Shown: one piece after another, positions 63,901-64,000 of the stretch | Numbering within the stretch: position 1 is the first letter of the stretch | How the letters are laid out: the number at the start of each line of letters is the position of its first letter | Program-made: the position numbers and the translations under genes | Assembly (NCBI RefSeq): GCF_022009635.1 | Contig: NZ_CP091716.1 | Span: 2,743,001-2,807,000, forward strand | Direction of reading: 5' to 3' | DNA: 64,000 nt | Source of the DNA: Variovorax paradoxus | GTDB lineage: Bacteria > Pseudomonadota > Gammaproteobacteria > Burkholderiales > Burkholderiaceae_C | The notes under the pieces: generated by a model | Database searches by the model: none | The model's input: the letters and a program-made list of their open reading frames with translations, nothing else | What the model was told of the DNA's origin: nothing

Positions 63901-64000
63901 GGGGCGCGCCGACGGCTACCGCACGGATTCGACCTGGGTGCGCAATGGCACGGTGGGAACCGCCAATAGTGCGAACGCGGAAGGCCGTGGCTTTCATACC
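48953..64000 (+). CDS. Giant YD/RHS-repeat protein with embedded Ig-like domains (C-terminus off the right edge)
   Basis: A frame of 5016 codons with no stop found at the points checked, still open at the window edge. It starts MVAIVSGNSLGLSLSSLAVLG, with no standard signal peptide, then EQAYINAATGNLVLQNRDEF. YD repeats (YxYDxxGRLxxxxDAxGxVTxYxY) fill residues about 140-780. Residues about 790-1950 are about twelve Ig-like domains. YD repeats resume at about 1963 and continue to the end. A DUF5648-like module (about 3865-4020) and another beta-rich insert (about 4110-4250) interrupt them. The minus-strand frames opposite are antisense shadows. YD proteins form a hollow cocoon around a C-terminal toxin or act as wall-associated adhesins; the deciding C-terminus is outside the window. 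Composition is less GC-rich than upstream genes, suggesting acquisition. Confidence 0.93.
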   Translation, partial: MVAIVSGNSLGLSLSSLAVLGQRGLSGSAGQGRSGEQAYINAATGNLVLQNRDEFIQGRGPDILSLRTYNSQGLLDDPNANRWNVGAFGQKVTLMGTVASVDSSLMRTDRDGAQAVYTWDGASSRYASTAGAGAFDTIAYDESAAQFVWTDGDTGLTERYQSTGPGRLLRATDADGNTVSYAYNVSGTVQSLTDANGEVTYYDYSGNQLTQIRSVDVGGKGLTRVRYGYDGGGRLSTVTADLSPEDGNIADGRTYVTAYTYDGASSRVASVAQSDGTTLAFTYVHHEGAYKVASVTDSLGAVTRFSYDTAQGATTVTDPLGAQSVYSYDAQGQLLELRQGVTASHPRGASQVSYSYDAFGNVKDASDGEGYRVDFIYDQRGNLSAEYDSDRGYRSREYGEQNQLLSETTHVEGPPGTSGSSSETVRYMYAQDNPRRLRFVIGAQGNVTEYRYDAYGQRVVAIEYREGTYDYYAVLEASRRIPDEAQMVAWQQAQDLTKTRRTDYVHDGRGALSSSTVYAEVGADGQGIAASAAMTRYIYDARGLLLQKIEPGDAASTTTYTYDGLGRVLSASGPSLDGGVTPNTTITSYDDAGGKATISIASGLVTTSTYDRAGRLVSVTQQSAGAGVLGTTSYAYDKSGNLLMTQDPTGARKWMLYDEANRKIADIDGTGAVIEYAYNSNGTLRQTIAYGQRIDTAVLVDGVGLPTTAWSPTNTTTSLAALRPASRPEDQKVWNFYDGANRLAFQVDGSGYVTQTVYDSASRVLSTTKLANPVDVRLLEAKNGPRELGNVAVTLRADAGPVPVRTAVTMTASVADVSSNGMVTFFSGDIALGSAPVIGGIATFVSDELPSGVNSIRASYTNGAQKLASVSSVAQVTVTPARTSAQLALSSSRIASGDAVVLSMALIHERPLGLPGATGEVRFYGNDALIGTASVIDGLAMLKAPIFPVGSVSVRAVYAGDSTHETVSAETKITVEKAATRTTLQVSRQDALLRLKATVMGSGESALLPQGAVVFYDGDTLIGRAALRDGIATLDVASPVGGKASYRVEYTGDAHHVQSARHADPFVTLEASAKSTVQGGPITLNMEVIGKSAGGRAGFFADSLYLGTAEVVDGRATLVTNYLPVGSHVLLSASLQNDGNGADAAVVQGPAVEVVVGSQEVRPPSVQSLLIDQIGRAVVGELIGIKLTVPRVPDPSASDFLIFDGKTLIGRGQAGYGDWVMLPSLSFGTHDLTLVYDGELAQGRVSTATVQVVVERAQVRIDLASSTQPQAAVRGSPVTFSARVRAAGDSRPTGEVTFYRDGVAMGTADVVDGMAKLERNEPILGIHSITASYSGDDSHEPSGNTVASAQSALIQKVVASANAKQTRTDLSILPATIIAKQSFSLAVYIREGDTQAPVVRGTVRFYEGTRLLGIGTVDYGSAYLPVAGLAAGVHQLRAVLIGDDTYAASETSLKVSVPKISSYVYLDTEATSLMQGQPVTLTAQVRGGVVPASGRMNFFADTQFVGSAAVVDGLASLTTSNLPVGSNIILSASYGGDDVYLTGLGIQKLWEPGKATIRTIQVLPGGQSLEPATTRTMSFVSPNYSGAAGQPLDVDLNIGSNNGFKNGNFAVFQGQTLIGSYALDPASPGRIRIEGLQPGHSELTVVYTDGTNAPAAVATTQAYIGKARPDLAELTSSRQMSVEGQPLTFFVKIRNSDGSEVYDPPMTGTVTIFGSSGTLGTTALRGGWGGAYATLTVSDLPAGSYSFGVRYSGDANYEAHTYTPWNEEFRQQIAMAPAASSMRMEHWTYGSSLNVQVHLQGQGVPDSGTVSFYDGNTLLNRSNVYDGRSHLSAGGLKVGDHVIRAVYSGDANNAGSESSTVVSIAPVGAAHTTLANRSEASISQDGALNVDLYGARAGSLVSFYQGADSLGTALTINGRATLIGARLPPGNQRITAVYAGDADTAGSILTFMQSVKGAAGGAAPQLKYDAAQDRTVSRLYGHDGRLQGLLDGEGYLTEYKYNAAGEIVETIRRAERSVTEVDRATAVADARASRSLAGLRRGDSADDIHTYNFYDARGRLVGQVDGEGYLNETVYDARGNITQTIRYANKAGAIGGSSTLQSIRPVADNARDHRTVQAWSAANQLLSRTNAEGTVTRFTYDSIGQLVQTTTAVGTADERTSRRRYDIQGRLAGELDGRGSDAVELSDPLSLWAANGLTHTYDAAGRRASTTDANGRRTLFFYDAVGRLAYTVNDLGEVAESRYSAHGQLSEQVVYGTPVDVVTLATATPGGLNTDTLIRLLEGVADDVKDTRVLTRYNATGTKASSTSAVGDITDYSYNAFREATSSSFTLKDGYRVTDTASFDRRGLLVESTKDRGLVVEGKTYDAFGRETGRIDGKKNPSLLTYDRLGRTVTVTDALRSERVTTYDAFDRVLTQRDTLGHVTLYSYDQANRGMTVTTPEGVRMTTLRNRQGQIHSVSDGRGNTTTHSYDKSGNLLRTEAPEGIATASTYDKAGFALSSTDANGVVTDYAYDAANRLLTRTVDAAGLRLVTAYGYDAKGQKISVKDPRGVVTTTEFNRGGQAVRQVVDPEGLALATSYEYDTTGKVLKVTDPNGVVKQYSYDGAGRRVKEVLDPNDPLVPLDYKTGPLNLVRSYTYDGNGNVVKALDANGNATNYAYDANNRMAYTLDALGNVSRNVYDSEGRVARTIRYAAPVERDKLPDLPDAIDIASRVVADPATDMVEERRYDRDGRLHFTVDGTGAVIEYKYDTSNNVVETRSYARRIDLATWEPNSDPAVVADDGDSRVRTVYDGFNRAVWKVDGAGGVSSNSYDDNGNITEVRTYANALTRASFEAWDGRSAPAVMADDTRDQRVRTVFDAANRAVSQVDGVGGVVRTAYDSNGNTLERRAYANRLEASALAAWDGKNLLLPKEDGKSDQHVRNIYDAAGRLTWSVDGEGAVTSNEYDANGNVTYRTRFAEVIGRDASPDSVKEDFRDQVTRYIYDAANRVSYRSKWQGRSATGGGYGSPFGSREEISYDYDGVGRLLRQTVHAALPQVAPTGRVDEADRTSYFVYDAAGRLAYSVDAEGGVTRNSYDGAGRLVRTLQAANSIWNLPYFAAFPEARRDLPLDRTLTSAPYFRRGRGDFLRLSAAMLEAKLTTDASADRITVMAYDGAGRRTLTIDAMGGVTNNAYDAFGNLTQQVGYAIRIAPPEWSPGINRTAFDPAGLKKSEADRISYFAYDQAQRRVLTVDALGAVTETAHDGIGQAIKTRSYARAIDATGLSNVAAPSALRSRITSDATADRVSRQVFDASGRVIYGVDALGYVSKTHYDGVGRVRGTTQYARPILQGTEGPAVAAAIAISPDDRSKSFEVDTLGRVVLSVDAMNGTESWTYDSRGNKTSYTNAKNAVWTYEYDGMGRMTAEISPQVDLTRVRKGSKDRLEVDEYRSGTNQVVTSMEYDALGNMTSRTEAWGRPEARRTRYAYDGLGRQIWVEFQEKRPIEPMSSQMGYEGGDLRTLTTYDAFGNAIANVDVSGHRSYKTYDSLGRVVHEIDALGYVTGYQRNVFGEVTALTRHAQGIDLDAGHWPEGSEPSAKMVAAVLRPGDADRIIVTSRDRLGRAIEVKEPSVSFHDSSAAFGARYGFDGKSIRNTYDGFGNLVQVARRLNSDSWVLAATNYHDLRGQQVATVDALGYLTTQVFDAAGNVVDRVEYAKALPGWIGTSNLAAWTGLADARTDRTPPAPTVDMSSDRRTATTYDRNNRKTSETRVHVEHSTAANGTSERGNLTTSYGYDAVGNLTRTTDAAGASTYSYYDALERVTAVAEPTRAGSDGATFVTPLTVFRRDAHGNVVTKTEYINGAGVEDQPANPRPMPALLVGPNPEVARAQASGWQLNGNIGYMSATPFDGGEAVYRVRTDFFGPLHYYTQSVEKRDELVASGLWHDEGIIGYIASQQQEKTVPLYKVQLRLPPFWPRELQPFSAYYLLTTSKDEVDDLVQKSGATPQGIVGYVGDARDSQFDTGLVRMFNPLVGDHFFLPDTVQMDPYEDAELVSSTDRTSYAQYDLLGRVVQSTDAMGVNHYNNYNDRGQLTEEWQYVRGGDKTQQRLFRRHEYDALGRQVRVIEPGTASDNATYTEGRARADGVYAANPKVTLMLGVPESVNPNAPGQESANGKVVVQMANIVKANGGAVKVEFDFVTPETAAPDDGSVPPKMNPGEPATFSQVFDQASGAGLSHGVKLTPTDPIGTVSTIRILQQDAAGKWVLLWQGTPTEANGEAYLNITGAERQVETVMDYNAFGEMVSKRVNGQAGEYFDYDRAGRLWRTNAGDGVDKIAQYDLLGRQTSEVRSAGSGRGNLDLGSLSSAAQANQLSDLRRTDTAYDLLGRVTSQALAERAPQDSPWALQRPVINQNVDRWGNVVSISDPRSTGWITHYRYNANNQLTTQIQTDRDGNSGVDAYGNIVNSNAAVTRIYYDAMGRQVAVRDANERINGQEWDAGGNLVRELHADGNGVSTGVVSHAYDAFGNKVRTIDAEGKRKRFLSDKFNRSLKTVHEAVAVYQGASLEVVPQGSREVVETNTWDAAGRKTSQTNGNGDTIRYAYDPRGNLIRTTLAEGEVTRAAYDARNRKIIEMDGNGALATWKYDYFGRLQGRSDIGGATYSYSYDNARQLTRQTSTNSSNVVTFPGTSNPTQDLSYQYDGAGQLLQVHDASLGKTSRYSYDLAGRRVRETTEQAGVSYQDNSIAYDALGRMRWVSDSGGRATVEIEHDKVGNRTRIHTRVNDPATGVGADNDRYFAYDAMNRQTLVDSASADGSALGPDGHRLAYDYNGNRTKDTSTGTHLALVDGQWSSVEGETTEEYTYDRMNRLSTVTRDGVKVDERLYDGASRVVASGVVTSTTHSVGLAFDYAVAHMAANGAPYYALAGGAIDGRINTYNKNGQLLGQNRYEYGIKRDSTIYDNGAHNLDALGFEKGSVIGYDKAGNLLGYFSGYLVPGSTSFTHAINNVGRADGYRTDSTWVRNGTVGTANSANAEGRGFHT
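51320..54815 (+). other. About twelve tandem bacterial Ig-like (Big_3_5) domains inside the giant protein
   Basis: Each unit is 85-100 residues and follows one pattern: G-x-V-x-F-Y/F-x-G-x-x-L-I/L-G-x-A-x-V-x-D-G-x-A-x-L then L-P-x-G-x-H-x-I/L-x-A-x-Y-x-G-D-x-x-Y/H. Clear examples are VTFYRDGVAMGTADVVDG, MNFFADTQFVGSAAVVDG and VSFYDGNTLLNRSNVYDG; GDDSHEPS, GDANYEAH and GDANNAGS mark the ends. Approximate units begin at 51320, 51600, 51890, 52165, 52440, 52720, 53040, 53330, 53610, 53960, 54290 and 54560. They have diverged from each other, so the array is not a recent expansion. Confidence 0.85.
60540..61020 (+). other. DUF5648-like module within the giant protein
   Basis: Residues about 3865-4020 read like the DUF5648 repeat: GEAVYRVRTDFFGPLHYYTQ then VASGLWHDEGIIGYIASQQQ, followed by YLLTTSKDEVDDLVQKSG, and LVRMFNPLVGDHFFLPDTV. 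DUF5648 units are found as repeats in secreted or surface proteins, often near glycan-binding parts. Here the module is placed between two YD-repeat stretches, without a break of frame. Two or three copies are visible. Confidence 0.65.

Noticed and set aside
62036..63997. Minus-strand frame of 653 codons near the right edge
   Set aside because: Also a shadow. The plus-strand reading gives coherent YD repeats (for example TYSYSYDNARQLTRQTS), while the minus reading is a Val/Ala/Arg/His-rich sequence without any recognisable family.

Overview
The window reads as a chromosome segment of a high-GC betaproteobacterium of the Comamonadaceae, most likely Variovorax or a close relative. This is inferred from gene content and style: two orphan Bug-type (tripartite tricarboxylate) binding proteins, several SDR, MFS and LysR/AraC/GntR/MerR pairs, an IS1634-type element, and intergenic hairpin repeats of a kind common in that family. 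No rRNA, tRNA or CRISPR array is visible. Genes are tightly packed, and most short overlaps are ATGA or GTGA junctions.

Layout. 1-3400 (minus): a GntR-type regulator and a complete polar amino-acid ABC importer (binding protein, two permeases, ATPase running off the left edge), with a perfect 10-bp inverted repeat in front of the regulator. 3498-7260 (minus): an uncharacterised four-gene catabolic-looking operon (SnoaL-like protein, SDR, MBL-fold hydrolase, MFS carrier), divergent from a Crp/Fnr regulator at 7403-8146. 8163-16066: Bug protein, OsmC, acyl-CoA ligase, Sel1 protein, thermonuclease, phospholipase-D-like protein, NDH-2-type dehydrogenase. 16223-18489: ergothioneine genes egtB-egtD. 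18500-19039: a 540-bp imperfect palindrome in the egtD/DUF427 gap. 19174-29880: housekeeping and small conserved genes (DUF427, 2OG-Fe oxygenase, universal stress protein, RluA, MFS, ferredoxin, VF530, GNAT, PepSY, DUF808, beta-propeller lipoprotein, DUF2164, VOC, enoyl-CoA hydratase).

29990-34409: a DUF2817 (M14-like) hydrolase gene, probably in an operon with an MHS transporter under a divergent LysR gene, is cut in two by a 1947-bp IS1634-family element. The element has 17-bp terminal inverted repeats and a 6-bp target duplication, and removing it restores an open 367-codon frame. The element's own transposase carries a -1 frameshift. 35447-48548: GST, AraC, SDR, DUF899, a CobW-type GTPase with a Zur-type regulator (sharing a repeated palindromic motif), Bug protein, esterase, ABM protein, gshA, receiver-only response regulator, SDR, SnoaL-like protein, MerR, HPF-like protein, CBS protein.

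48953-64000: a single open reading frame of at least 5016 codons, with no stop found at the points checked and running off the right edge. It encodes a giant YD/RHS-repeat protein. The YD-repeat region is interrupted by a block of about twelve bacterial Ig-like domains, and further downstream by a DUF5648-like module and another beta-rich insert. Its base composition is less GC-rich than the rest of the window. The C-terminal end, where such proteins usually carry the variable effector part, lies outside the window. This gene is the most unusual object here.
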